From NCBI GenBank assembly GCA_026545225.1, contig CM048845.1, positions 97,962,533 to 98,026,532 on the forward strand: DNA of 64,000 bases. The letters are read 5' to 3'. The stretch is from Cornus controversa (taxonomy: Eukaryota > Streptophyta > Magnoliopsida > Cornales > Cornaceae). The notes beneath the pieces were generated by a model. That model was not told where the DNA came from, did not search any database, and worked only from the letters and a program-made list of their open reading frames with translations. The position numbers and the translations under genes are program-made. The first letter of the stretch is position 1, and every line of letters starts with the position of its first letter. Shown one piece after another: positions 1-11,236 of this stretch.

Positions 1-128
1 TTAAATCTTAAATAAGTTTTCAAAACATGTATTTTATATTTAAAACACATATATAATCATTTAAAATATTAATATGACAATAAATAAAAATAAAGAAAAA
101 TCGGACAAAAATGGTCACGGTTCTTACA
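1..128 (-). mobile_element. Partial LTR of a Tekay/Del-like Ty3/gypsy element, running off the window
   Basis: Read on the minus strand, the pol remnant at 156-2660 stops at about 156. A T-rich/purine stretch (129-147) follows, and then a sequence starting TGTAAGAACCGTGACC, whose first base is position 128. The same order (pol stop, purine tract, TGTAA start of the LTR) is usual for the 3' end of plant chromoviruses. Only the first 128 bases of this LTR are visible; the rest lies before the window. The boundary is inferred from the layout, because no second LTR is available for comparison. Confidence 0.5.
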
Positions 129-155
129 ACCTACCCAAATTAAAAAGATTTCATC

Positions 156-2660
156 CTTGAAATCAGGCCATACTTGAAGTAAATAAGTCAGGATACTTAG
201 ACTTGACCTCCTACTCTCGCTCCCAAGTAGCTTCCTCAACATTGTGATGATGCCACAAAATCTTGACCTAAAGAATGGTCTTACCCCTCAGAACTTGTTC
301 TCTAGAATCAAGAATCTGAACTGGTCTCTCTTCACAAGTGACATCCTCATCGACTGCAACGTTTACCCAACTTAGAACATGCGATGGATCAGGTTCGTAT
401 TTCCTCAACATCGAAACATAGAATACGTTGTGAACCTTTTTCCAATTGTGGTGGCAAAGCAAATCTGTAAAGCTACCTCATCGACATACTCAAGGATCTC
501 AAATGGTCCAAAGTATCTCGGGGACAACTTGCCACTCCACCCAAAACGCATCAATTCTTTTTCGTGGTGAAACCTTCATAAACAAATATGATGGATCAGG
601 TTTGTCTACTTTGAGCTATCAACAATTAGTGTTTAATTAACTTAATCTTTTCTATAGTCTAATGCACATTATCGGGTCTTAAGGTTGCAGTCTCGCCCAC
701 CTCAGTTCAACAATCTGGAGATCTACAAGGTCTGTCGTACAATACCTCAAATGGTGTCATCTCGATACTAGCTTAATAACAATTGTGGTATGCAAACTCC
801 ACAAGTGAAAAATGGTCCCCCTAACTACTGTCAAAATCAAGAATACAAGCACGAAGCATATCCTCCAATATCTGGATAGTACACTCTGACTGTTCGTCTA
901 TCTGAGGATGAAATGTTGTGCTAAAGTGTAACTCTGTGTTGAACACTGTTTGGAATCTCTGTCAGAATCTCAAAGTGAATCGTGGATCCCTATCAAATAC
1001 AATGGATACTGGAACTCTATGTAACCTCACAATTTGTTCTACATATTGCTTACTGAGCCTCCTCACATCAACATTCAATCTCATAGGCAATAAGTGAGCT
1101 ATTTTGGTCAATCTATCCACAATAATCCAAATTATATCATTGTCCTTGTTTGATCTCGGAAGACTCGTTACAAAGTTCATGGTAATATATTCCCATTTCC
1201 ACTTCGCCATTGGTAATGGTTGTAACAGTCCAGCTGACTTTTGATATTCTGTCTTTACTTGTTGACAAGTAAGGCATCTTGCCACAAACTGTGCCATATC
1301 CTTCTTCATACCTCGCCACGAATACTGGCGTCTCACATTATGGCACATTTTGGTTCCATTAGGATAAACTGCAAAATGAGAATAATAGAATTCCCATAAT
1401 ACATCATCACGACAGTCAGAAGGAACCACCATCAATCCTCTGAATCGTAGACCCCTATTAGAATGCAATGTCTAATCTGCCAATGTTGTACCACCAAAAA
1501 TATGTGAGTGAATGGCCTCCAACTCACTATCTCATTTCTGCACCTCAATCACCTTACTCACAAGCATAGGTTGAGCTACCAAGCTAAACAACGTAGCTAG
1601 TTCACAATCATCACTAAAATACAATCCCAACTCTAAGAAATCTTCCATCATTTTCCATTCCTGAGTGGTTATGCTAGCTAGTGTCCCGTGATACTTCCTG
1701 CTTAAAGTATCCGCCACTAAATTTGCTTTCCTCAGATGGTATTGCAAATCAAAATTGTAATCCTTTATGTACTCAACCCATCACCGTTGTCTTATGTTTA
1801 AGTTCTTTTGGGGAAAAAAGTACTTGAGACTTTTGTGATCCGAATACACCTCGAATCTCTCACCATACAAGTAGTGTTTCCACCTTTTCAAGGTAAAGAT
1901 CACTACTGCTAGCTCTATGTCATGCGTAGATAATTATGCTTTTGAGTCTTTAATTATCTAGACCCATAAGCAACTACTCCATCAAATTGCATCAACACAC
2001 AACCTAGCCTTCTCCCCGAAACATCACAATAGATCACGTACCATAAGCCACGCTCGGATATCACCAAAATAAGAGTTGTGGTCAATTGTTTTTTCAATTC
2101 ACAAAAGGCTAACTCACATGCTTCGTTCCGCACAAACTTTACACCCTTACGAGTAAGTTGTGTCATAGGACCTGTAATACTAGAAAAGTCTTCACAAACC
2201 CGCTAAATCAAGAAAACTCTGAATCTTAAATACACTCTTTGGACTCTCCTAACTCATCACGACCTCAATTTTAGATGGATCAACTGAAACTCCACTTTTG
2301 AAAACAACATGTCTAAGGAATTTCACCTATTGGAGCCAAAACTCGCATTTTTCATACTTAGCATACAATCGGTGTCCTCTAAAAATTTGTAAAATTGTCC
2401 TCAAATGCAACTCATGCTCCTCTTCCGAAGATGAGTACACAAATATATCATCTATAAACACTAATACAAAAGTATCAAGGTACTCATGAAATGATCAGTT
2501 CATTAAATTCATAAATGCTGCTGGTGCATTAGTCAAACCAAGTGGCATTACAAGGAATTCATAGTGTCCATACCGCGTACGAAAAGTCATTTTATGGATA
2601 TCCTCACCCTTCACCCATAATTGATAATATCCTGACTTTAAATTAATTTTCGAGAAGTCA
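156..2660 (-). pseudogene. Decayed Ty3/gypsy chromovirus pol (reverse transcriptase, RNase H, integrase)
   Basis: This minus-strand pol remnant reads from RT at the high-coordinate end to the integrase C-terminus. RT: the FIDDI motif (family YVDD/FIDDI catalytic box) lies near 2440-2460, preceded by a [19 protein letters not shown] block. RNase H: 1954-2166, with the end of the domain and a VADTLSRK block at 1532-1747. Integrase: 962-1468 has the zinc-finger part ending in CLTCQQVK, then WIIVDRLTKIAHLLP of the catalytic core. The C-terminal segment (268-462) has VFYVSMLRKYEPDPSHVL, followed near 220-260 by LWHHHNVEEATWERE, typical of Tekay/Del chromoviruses. Frames change between the blocks and stops interrupt them, so it is not functional. 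It is cut off inside RT at about 2660, where a plus-strand element begins; gag and protease are missing. Confidence 0.9.
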
Positions 2661-3803
2661 GAGTTATCTCAGGTGGATTTGCAGGTGGCTCGTAAAACGC
2701 ACGTGTGGAAAATCAGAAATTTTTATGAAATGGGCGAGGTGAGCCAATTGCCCCCTCAGGCCAAGCACCCTCGACTAGATGATCAAATCATAACTTTCTC
2801 AAAAGCCGATGTGAGGGGAGTTCAGTAACCCCATGACGATGCCTTGGTGGTTACGCTAACTATTGCCAATTTTACGATTAGGTGAGTACTGATCGATAAT
2901 GGCAGTTCTACTGACATTTTGTTTATAGAAGCCTTTGACTAGATGAACATTGGTAGAAAAAAATTCAAGCTTACTAAATCCCCACTTATTAGGTTCTTTG
3001 GGGAAAAATTATTTTCACTTGGTATCATTGACATTCCAGTCACTGCTCGTACAAGTTCAAGGCAAGTCACTAAGATAATGACATTCTTTATGGTAAATTG
3101 CCCGTCTACGTACAATGTTATAGTGGGAAGAGCTACGTTAAGTGCCATGAGGGCAGTGACCTCAACTTACCATTTCCTCGTGTGGTTCCCTACTGATTAT
3201 GGCATTACGGAGTGAAAGGAAAGTCAAACCGATGCTCGAGAATGCTAAGCCACTTCCCTAAAAGAGAAAAAGGTACCAAAAACTTTGAGTATTGAAGGCT
3301 TGGATGTTGAAGAGAAAGAGGGGGTTCGCCATGCGAAAGTAATGAAAGAATTAATTGAGGTCGACTTGTATGAACCGGATGCGGGAAATAAAGTGAGCAT
3401 GGGGTCATCACTCTCACCCACCGATCGAGATGAGTTTGTTCAATTCCTCAAAATAAATAGGGATGTATTTGCTTGGTCCTATGAAGACATGCCTAGGATT
3501 GATCCAACCATTGTTATGCAACGGTTAAATGTTGACTCGGCTGCCAAGTCTGTTAGACAAAAAAGATGAACTTTCACTCCAGAAAGAAATTTTACAATCT
3601 TTGAGGAGGTGGATAAGTTATTGAAGGCCAAATTCGTACAAGAAACGCACTACCCAGACTTGTTAGCAAATGTAGTCTTGGTAAAAAAGCCCAACGACAA
3701 ATGTCGCTTATGCGTAGATTTCACCAATCTAAATAAGGCATGTCCAAAGGATAATTTCCTTTTTTCACGAATTGATATGCTTGTGGAGGGAACGACCGAA
3801 TTT
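2661..3803 (+). pseudogene. Tat-lineage Ty3/gypsy gag-protease-RT fragment
   Basis: One plus-strand reading frame, broken only by point stop codons, carries the end of gag, the aspartic protease with LIDNGSSTDILF at about 2887-2925 (the active-site aspartate sits in a DNGS box, normal for Tat elements), the linker with DVFAWSYEDMP (about 3460-3495), and the start of reverse transcriptase with CVDFTNLNKACPKDNF (about 3712-3765) and RIDMLVEGT. Stops fall at 2940, 3213 and 3567. The last follows KR, where arginine is expected, so a CGA to TGA deamination is likely. The RT sequence ends abruptly at about 3803, where the 80-bp array begins; the RT palm, RNase H and integrase are missing. It is an old, non-functional copy. 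Lineage assignment rests on recalled family motifs. Confidence 0.88.
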
Positions 3804-4055
3804 GAGAACATTATCAAACAACCCCACGGGGATACACCTCTGACAGAGGGCCTTTAATGAAAAAGGTGGGATAAATTAATTCCAAGAACATTGTCAAACA
3901 ACCCCACAAAGGCACACCTCTGACAGAGTGCCTTTAATGAAAAAGACAGGATGAATTAATTTCGAGAACATTGTCAAACAACCCTACGAGGGCACACATC
4001 TTAAAGAGGGCCTTTAATAAAAAAGGCAGAATGAATTAATCCCGAGAACATGGTC
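3804..4055 (+). repeat. 80-bp tandem repeat array of the Tat element
   Basis: The words GAGAACATTRTCAAACAACC and CCTTTAATGAAAAAG recur with unit starts at 3804, 3884, 3964 and 4044, a period of exactly 80 bp. There are three full units and the start of a fourth, with roughly 85-90% identity by eye. Arrays like this are known from untranslated regions of Tat/Ogre elements. Here the array is fused directly to the truncated RT. Confidence 0.9.
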
Positions 4056-4289
4056 ATTGGCCTATGGGGCACAGCCAGCCAAAAGAAATCCTACCCAATG
4101 ACAAGGTAAGTCTATCGCATAATTCTTTTACAGGGTTATGCCATGAAGTTTTTTATTAAACTAGAGGACACCTCAATGAGAAAAAAGATAAATTTTCATT
4201 AATAAAGTAGAAGATTAAAAGACCATAGGCAAAAGGCGCTACGAAGGAAAAATATTACAATAAAAATGAAAAGGGAGGCATCAAGGGTC

Positions 4290-6146
4290 AGGCTTATCAG
4301 CCTCGCCTAGCTACAAATGGGAGAAGTAGATCTCTGGCTATTCGCCATGACAGTGCAAAAATATTCAAAGCCCTTCGACATATGAATGGTCACATATCTT
4401 GTTGAACTCAGGCAAATCTTTGAACTGCTCAACGGTCACAGCCTTATCCTCGGTAGATCAGCGTTCAGCCTAGCCATTTCCTCCCGTTCATGGCGGAGCT
4501 GAGAGTTAAGGACATCAATCTCTTTACATGAGAAGCACGTAGAGACTCTACCTTCGAGTTGAACGTTGAGCGCTCAGTGTTGAAAAAGGCCTTTTACTTC
4601 TCGAGTTCAGCTTCAGTCCACAGAAGGCGGTTAGAAATGGAATGGGCGAACGTCATGCCTTATTAATAACAGTAAAAAATGCATAATTATATGGCATGGA
4701 GTGTGATATCAGTAAAATGAAGGAAGAAGAGAAACAAACCTTGGCCATGTTAGTTATGAGATGTCCGGTGGATGTAGCGGCCCCAAGCGCGTCTACCTAC
4801 TTAAGATCATTTTGAAGAACGAATTGTTGGGCCCTGGAAACAGCATACCCTGGGTCAGATAACATTGACCTAGTATTGCAGACTATAAACGGAAATAATA
4901 CTCAGGAGCTGTTGCTCCCAAATAGTTGAGTTTTCAGCACCTTAAAAGAGCTCAGGTTCGGAATGCTCCTGGGGGCAAGGGCGGCGGCAGGAGGAGTGTT
5001 CCTAATAGAGGGGGAGACGACAAATCCCCCTATCTAAGAACCACAGGCCTTTGTGGCCTTTTTTGTGCAAAGGTGAAGAGGAAGAAAGAACACATTTACT
5101 CTTTGATTGGGTGAGAACGTCCCTATCCACCCTCCTCCAGGAAGGCCCTGTATATTTTTTGCTAGTAAGTATATGAAATACAATTGTTTAAAAAAAGAAA
5201 GGAAAGGAATAGTGCAAGGGGAAAGAGGATGTACCCCGTCTGTCTATGGCAGCGCAGGGAGGATAGCCTAGTAAGTTCAGTCCCACATCTAGGATCAGGA
5301 CCTGGGCATCCCTCATTAGATGGTTATAGGCTTTCTCCAGCCTATCTTCCTCGTCCTTATCCACAAGTGGTTCGGACCTCAAAGCTAGATTTGAAGACGA
5401 TTAATGTGTGTATAAGGCAAAAGGAAACAAGAAGTAAGGGTGAAAAAAGAAGGAAAAGCAAGCTTATCAAAGATGTCCCTGTCAGTCCACATACGGGGGA
5501 TGCAGTGGGGTGGGAGCTCCCAGCATGCAGAAACAAAAAAAAAAACCTGGTGTTTACATGACTTGATGCAATTAATGTTGTCGATAAGCACCAAGCCTTT
5601 GGGCGGATGTTTTCCATTCGCTCAGCCATGAAGGTGGCGCCAATCGCCATTTTTAAAGAACCCATAGCAAAAGAGAAATTCATTTATGGACAACAAATTT
5701 TCATTGCCACAAGTTTTCTATAGGACAGGAGAAGCCATAATTATGCGCTAAAAAGTTGGTGTGAGTTGGGAAGGACAAAGCTTAGCCGTTTGAAATAGTT
5801 CATTTACAAAGACTAGAATCGGGAACTGGAGGCCACAGGCAAAAGTGCATTCGTAGAAGCATGTCTCCCCCTCAGAAATTGAATATACCCTTTCCGCGCT
5901 GGTCGGAGCTCTCACAATGACCTCATTCGAGAAAGAGTAGTAGGCTGCCAACTCTTCCACCTCTTAGGCAGTCATTGTAGAAACATGGTCCATGCACTCA
6001 TAATAGCTTTCCATAAAGGAATAGATGAACTCAAAAGTTTCATAGAGGGGAGAGGAATGAGCAAAGGGCTCGGCATCTAGCTTCTCAAAGTTGTGCTGAA
6101 AAAAATAAAGACAACGAGAAAGAGAAGAAATAATGGAATATAACAT
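4290..6146 (-). pseudogene. Decayed antisense ORF of the Tat element (PF04195/gene23-like)
   Basis: On the minus strand a reading frame starts near 6146 and continues in the same frame through a single TAA at about 5961-5963 into a segment with ERVYSISEGETCFYE and LQFPILVFVNELFQTAKLCPSQLTP (5748-5960). That pattern (aromatic-rich block, FP..F..ELL, then APSQLTPN.W) is characteristic of the plant 'putative gypsy type transposon' family, PF04195. The next stop (TAG at 5748) sits where tryptophan is expected. Towards 4300-4680 the same strand shows a coiled-coil-like stretch and an EQFKDLPEFN-like tail, as in that family. Tat elements such as Grande are known to carry such an antisense gene between pol and the 3' LTR. 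Stops and frame changes make this copy non-functional. The outer limits are approximate. Confidence 0.6.
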
Positions 6147-6578
6147 GTACTGAGTGGTAGTCGATAGTGTATGAGAAATGGGGATGTCAAGTGGCTTTTA
6201 TAGGTGTGAGGCAAGGGAGCAACGATCACATAAGCAACGTTCACCTAGCTAACGACTAGATTCTAACGTCTAGAATGTAACGTTCACAGAGGCAACGGTT
6301 GAGAAATGTCAAAAAAAGAAACCGGCCAAGATCATTGCCTAAAAAACTAACTGAAGATGGCCAAGAAGACCGGCCCAAACCGATCCCTAAGGGCCGACTA
6401 GGTCCGGTCGTTAAGGTTTGCTAGCCCAGAAGCCCAATAGTTAGTTCGGGGTTGAGTCCGTAGGCTAAGGTGGAGATCCAACAAAATTCCTTGGGTCAGG
6501 GGTCCATTTTTACAGCTCAATAGGCCAGTCGAAGTGTTTTTAAGGTTCGATGAGCAACCCTCATGAACAGGGGGCATC

Positions 6579-7001
6579 TGATAGAGTATTTGACTCAAAT
6601 TATAAGACGTATGACATGAGCAATTGTGATTTGTATGACGTGGATAAGAGATGTGCTTTGATCAGGACTTTTTTATCTCCAAATAAGTCTAAAAAATTGA
6701 AGAGCCAGTCTCCTACTAGGACATGTTCTTATCTAATCGCTATAAATATAGAGGCGATACATATTCCTGGTACACAATTAATACTTTCTGAGTGCCCTTA
6801 CAACTTTCAAAGACTTTCCGATATCTGACTTGAGTGTCAAAGTGTAATCAATTTTGAATTTTAGACTTGTTACTGATTCTCACTTGAGAGTGGTTCGACC
6901 GGCCCTACTTATTACTATACAATTTTTAGTAAAATTTTTGCAGTTTTATTTTTGTGCAAAGTGTAGAGAAACAACGACATCCATCCACTATTCTACATTC
7001 A
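6579..7001 (+). mobile_element. LTR of the Tat-lineage element
   Basis: A purine-rich tract (AACAGGGGGCATC, 6566-6578) is followed by TGATAGAG at 6579, a typical polypurine tract/LTR start. A TATA box (TATAAATA, 6741-6748) lies 160 bp inside. The LTR appears to end in CA at 7000-7001, five bases before a primer-binding-site match. The orientation agrees with the Tat pol fragment upstream, so this looks like its 3' LTR, but it is also followed by primer-binding-site sequence, which normally marks a 5' LTR. No second LTR copy was seen in the window, so the ends come from motif order only. Confidence 0.65.
6741..6748 (+). promoter_or_regulatory. TATA box of the Tat LTR
   Basis: TATAAATA sits at the expected place inside the LTR (U3/R boundary). 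It probably drove transcription of the element when it was active. Confidence 0.5.
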
Positions 7002-7098
7002 TCAAATGGCATCATTGTCAGGGATAAATCTACACTCGTCAAATGGCATCGTTGACAGTCATAAATCTACACTCATTAAATGGCGTCGTTGCCAAATC
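6990..7098 (+). repeat. Triplicated LTR-end/primer-binding-site repeat, 37-bp period
   Basis: TGGCATCATTGTCAGGGA (7007), TGGCATCGTTGACAGTCA (7044) and TGGCGTCGTTGCCAAATC (7081) are spaced exactly 37 bp apart. Each is preceded by TCTACAYTCRTYAAA-like sequence, which in the first copy is the end of the LTR. The first copy differs from the common plant Ty3/gypsy primer site TGGCGTCGTTGTCGGGGA only by G-to-A changes at CpG sites, as expected of an old methylated copy. Confidence 0.7.
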
Positions 7099-7275
7099 AA
7101 GTTTGAGAATTCGAAGCACAAATATTCAATACTATAATTTTTTTGGAGCGCACCCAAACCTTCCTTCCATCCCTTCTATTGTTTTTATTTTTTATTTTAT
7201 TTTTTTAGTTTCTTTTTTTTTTATTATTATTTGAAGAAAAGAATGAAAAAATAATAATTTTTTTTTCAATGGCAG

Positions 7276-7344
7276 GTTCGCACTACTTCTGTTGATGCCA
7301 CCATCAAACATTTTTACAAGAGGAATAATAGCTTTGTCATCCAG
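7276..7344 (+). other. Exon-like 69-bp segment, origin unknown
   Basis: A T-rich tract ending in GGCAG (7271-7275) looks like a splice acceptor, and CCAG followed by GTTAGT (7341-7350) looks like a donor. The 69 bases between them are open in the first frame and encode 23 residues (starting VRTTSVDATIKHFYK) of ordinary composition. GC content is higher than in the surrounding AT-rich DNA. I do not recognise the protein and see no partner exons nearby. It could be a gene fragment carried by a transposon, a remnant exon, or chance. Confidence 0.25.
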
Positions 7345-8590
7345 GTTAGTACCTAATTCTTTTACATCATTTTTCTTTTCTTTTCAGATTAGGAAAACAT
7401 AGTTTTTTTTAGGTCGATAACTTCGTATGCAAACTCTAGGATAGAATAACTTAGAAATATCCCTAAGGTCACACTTTCTTCATTTTTTATCATTTATTTT
7501 TTATTCTTTTTGTTAAAAAAAAAATACCACACACTTACTCTTTTTTTTTATTGCTTCTTTTGTTTGTGCATCTTTAAATTAACAATTTTTTTTTTTTTTT
7601 GTGAATTTTAATTTAGCATTTTTGCAGTAATGCTCTTTTTGCTATTTTAAAATATTTATAAAAGTAGAGCTAACTCTTGGTAACTCCAGTGAGCACCTTT
7701 CAACTTCACAATGTTTAGAAAAATTTTGTCTAAAAAGTGTTGACGTACCGTCATTAAGCAAGCCAAGTGTCTCTCCATACTTTCTTAGGAACTTTCCTGG
7801 TTGTGTTGTTGGCAGACCTTAACTGGTAATCCTCGAGTTACTCTAACAAAAAAATTATAGTAGGAGTTGTATTTATTTGTTGAAAACAAAAATTACATTT
7901 TTTCCTTGCATAATATTGAACTAATGCTTCATTTTTTGTTTAATGAAAAGTTAAAGCAAATAAGGTAATATTCTTCCAATCTTCTAGTTGTGCTTAATTG
8001 TTATTTTGTCCAACATTGAGGACAATGTTGAGTTTAGGTTTGGGGATATGACGTTTAATTTCTAAATTTTCAGAAAAGCGCTGAATTTGCAATTTTTTGA
8101 AAAATGTTCTGTGATAATGGAAATTTTCACACTATGATTTGATTTTTTTTAATATTAAATGTATATAAATATTTAAAATAAAATCTTTAAACTTTAGTAC
8201 ATTAATAAGTTCATAAAAGTTAAGATTTTATCGTATCTTTCAGTTAGAACAATTTCATGAATTTCTAAAACTCAGAATTTTTTTTTTTACTAAAGCCCCA
8301 TAATACGATTTGAAATTGATAAGTGGCTGCATGTTAAAGATCTGACGAATAAAAATGGTGATTTAACCCAATGAGATATTATATCATTCTTTTTATTTTG
8401 AAGGTTATATGCTAATTACTCTATTTTTTAAAAAAATTGACATAATTTTGTTAATTAATCTTATTATTTTGTTTCTTAATTCATTTTCCAATTGGACCCC
8501 GAGTAAGGATACACTCCAGGACCACCAGCAAAAGTAAGTGGGTAACTACTTGATCGAGACTCGATGATCAAAAAGCTGTGCTAGCTCACC
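7345..8590. other. AT-rich intergenic region
   Basis: There are long T and A runs and no supportable gene. TTAGTTCAAT-type AT-rich sequence continues up to the SHINE promoter. Nothing else is recognised. Confidence 0.6.
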
Positions 8591-8599
8591 GACAACTAT

Positions 8600-8606
8600 T
8601 ATAAAT
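8600..8606 (+). promoter_or_regulatory. Probable TATA box of the SHINE/WIN1-like gene
   Basis: TATAAAT lies 111-117 bp before the ATG. CT-rich sequence (8640-8712) lies between, as in many plant 5' UTRs. Only the position and motif support it. Confidence 0.45.
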
Positions 8607-8716
8607 GTAGTCGTCCTACATATTAATTCACTCCCCTTATATTTCCATTCTCATCACAGTTCCTGATCAACTCCCGTATTTTCAGCTTTCTCTCTATATC
8701 TCACTCTCTGACAAAC

Positions 8717-9500
8717 ATGGTACAATCAAAGAAGTTCAGAGGCGTCAGGCAACGCCACTGGGGTTCTTGGGTTTCTGAGATTCGTCATCCTTTACTGTAC
8801 TCTCTCTCTCTATATTTATATGCATGTCTGTAGCTCTTAATTTTGTGCATATATATATGCACATAATGTACACAACCAATCTAGCTAGCTAGATAATACA
8901 TATATACATGCTGCTACATCATGTTACTTGACATATTGCTTATATGTTTAATTTTCACGTGTCTTAATTCCTTTTGTTTTTGGTGGACACAGGAAGAGAA
9001 GGGTGTGGCTGGGGACTTTCGAGACAGCGGAAGAGGCGGCTAGAGCTTACGATGAGGCGGCGATACTAATGAGTGGCCGGAATGCGAAAACAAACTTCCC
9101 GGTGCCCGGGGCTGAAACCGGCGTCCAAAACTCAACATCATCGTCATCCAAGACCGCTCTTTCGGCCATCCTCAGCGCAAAGCTCCGCAAGTGCTGTAAA
9201 AATCCCTCCCCATCTCTCACCTGCCTAAGGCTCGACACACAGAACTCCCACATCGGAGTGTGGCAAAAGCGAGCCGGGGAACGCTCCGACTCGAATTGGG
9301 TCATGACGGTGGAGCTGGGGAAGAAGATGATGAACGAGCAAGTAGTAGTACTGCCGGCGGAGCAGCAGGAGGAAGATGCGCCGGTAGAGGAAGCATCGTC
9401 GTCGAAGTCGGGGACGAGGGAAGTAGTACATAAAAATGGGATGGATGAAGAAGAAAAGATGGCACTGCAAATGATCGAGGAGCTTCTAAACGGTAGTTGA
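8717..9500 (+). CDS. SHN1/WIN1-like: SHINE/WIN1-type AP2/ERF transcription factor (cuticular wax and cutin regulator)
   Basis: Two exons, 8717-8796 and 8993-9500, are joined across a 196-bp GT-AG intron that splits a leucine codon inside the AP2 domain. The protein is 195 residues, against about 199 for Arabidopsis WIN1. It starts [18 protein letters not shown], and the AP2/ERF DNA-binding domain covers about residues 6-63 ([39 protein letters not shown]). The middle part ([17 protein letters not shown], then a [15 protein letters not shown] block) and the acidic C-terminus ending [13 protein letters not shown] match the two extra motifs of the SHINE clade. Family knowledge: these nuclear factors switch on wax and cutin genes in epidermis. 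An intron at this spot is also typical of the clade. One oddity is serine at residue 20, in WVSE, where WVAE is usual. The gene appears intact; the start is the only ATG in frame ahead of the domain. Confidence 0.95.
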
Positions 9501-11236
9501 TCATGAGCCATCGCTGCTTGTATCATCAATTTTCACATGACCCTGTACTAGGGAGATTCCGTGTGCTGTCCTTTTCACTGCATTGACTTCAAATTTTACA
9601 AAGCAGTGCAAAGGAGTTGATGATTTCTGAGGAGGGTTATAAATGTTACCCTTATATATATATGCATTTTCATTTATGATAAGCCTCCATCTATAATTCT
9701 ATATATATACATACATATATTTGTAAGTGGTCTGTCTCTTACGTTATATCTTAAAAAGAAATTAATAAAATTTCAAGAGGATTTTCATTTATAATAAAGT
9801 GTTCTTGGCTGCTCATGTGATTTTTATTTTGTTTTTCTAAATGGAAATAATATGAGAGTTGACTTTCTATGAGAAGAAAATTTTCAATAATGCACGGGTA
9901 TATCTCAGAATATATATATTATATATATACAACTTAGCCAATTTACCTATAAAAAAACCTAATTAAATGAAGGCACTGTATATATTTATATAGCATATTT
10001 TGCCCGGATCATACGAGTAACAGGTAGATGCACACTTTTTTAGGTGGTTGAAATAACAGTTTCTAATTACAAGGGTACGTACTGAGGAATGTACCGGAGT
10101 GAAAATAAATGAACTGAGTTCCATTAAATCTTGCCCTAATTAACTAGCTACCTTCATTTTAGATTGGAAGATGCATGTACTTTTTCACTTGAGCTACTCT
10201 AATAAAACAAACCACGTACATTATATATATATATGTATTCTTGCTTTTAGTACCCATTGGTGATTGATAAGATCGGTCACCTCTTAATTAGGGGAGTCCA
10301 GCTAATGGGCTCAGCTCAAAGAGAAACAAAAACCATAAAAAAAAAAGACAAAAGAACGAAAGACACACATGCATGCACATGGTATTTTTAAATGAATGTG
10401 TTCTTATTTTGTTTTCATTGTCAAATACTATATGCATAATTGGTAGGTTAATTTTTTTTATCCTAGTTAATTGGTAGGTTAATTTACTAAGGAACTGGCT
10501 AAAATAAACTGAAAACCTCTCTTTTTTTCCCCCATTAATTTATATGGGTGCTAAAAACTCTTTCTAGCTAGTTGAAGTAGTAAAAATTCTTTAGAAATTA
10601 ACAGGATAATGAATTAAAAATGGTTACTACTTTGTTATAAGGAGATAATTAGAAGAGAAAGGAGAGCAGTGTCAAAGTGTGAGCTAGCTAGTAAGAACTT
10701 CCTGTATAATCTAGGTTTTTGTATGTATATAGCATTAATGTTCCTTATATATATATATGAAGTTCTATTGATGTAATTAAGTTCTTGGTTATTAAAGACT
10801 GATGGAGTGTTTTGACAATATATGAACTGGAAAATTTGAACACAAGTACAATATACTTAAATTGAGATAGTGAAATTAAGATCCATCATTTCATCTTTCT
10901 AGATGAAACTTTAATTAATTAGGTGGTTCTCAAAAAAAACAAAATTGCAATGATATGAACATACAATAGAGCACAAATGATGATTACATTGATAAAGACA
11001 CCGGCCTTAATCCCCCTTTAGGAAGCAGCCTTCACTAGAACAAAAAAAACGAACAATCAAATCATCCTAGTTTCAATCATGGAAAGCATGATCATGACTA
11101 TTGAAGCAATTGTGTGAGCATAATAAATTTGATGTTTACGATGAAAATTAAAGCCGCCAAATTATTGAAAACAACATTAAATTTGTACTAAAGGAGTATG
11201 ATGCAAACGGCTTGGATTATTTCATATTAGTATCAA
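9501..11236. other. 3' flank of the SHINE gene and AT-rich intergenic DNA
   Basis: Probable 3' UTR sequence runs to about 9800 (AATAAA-like words near 9764 and 9796). Beyond it are short TA repeats and no supportable gene. Confidence 0.5.

Noticed and set aside
9047..9529. 160-residue ORF antisense to the SHINE gene
   Set aside because: It mirrors the coding exon, has no recognisable domain and results from the codon bias of the sense strand.
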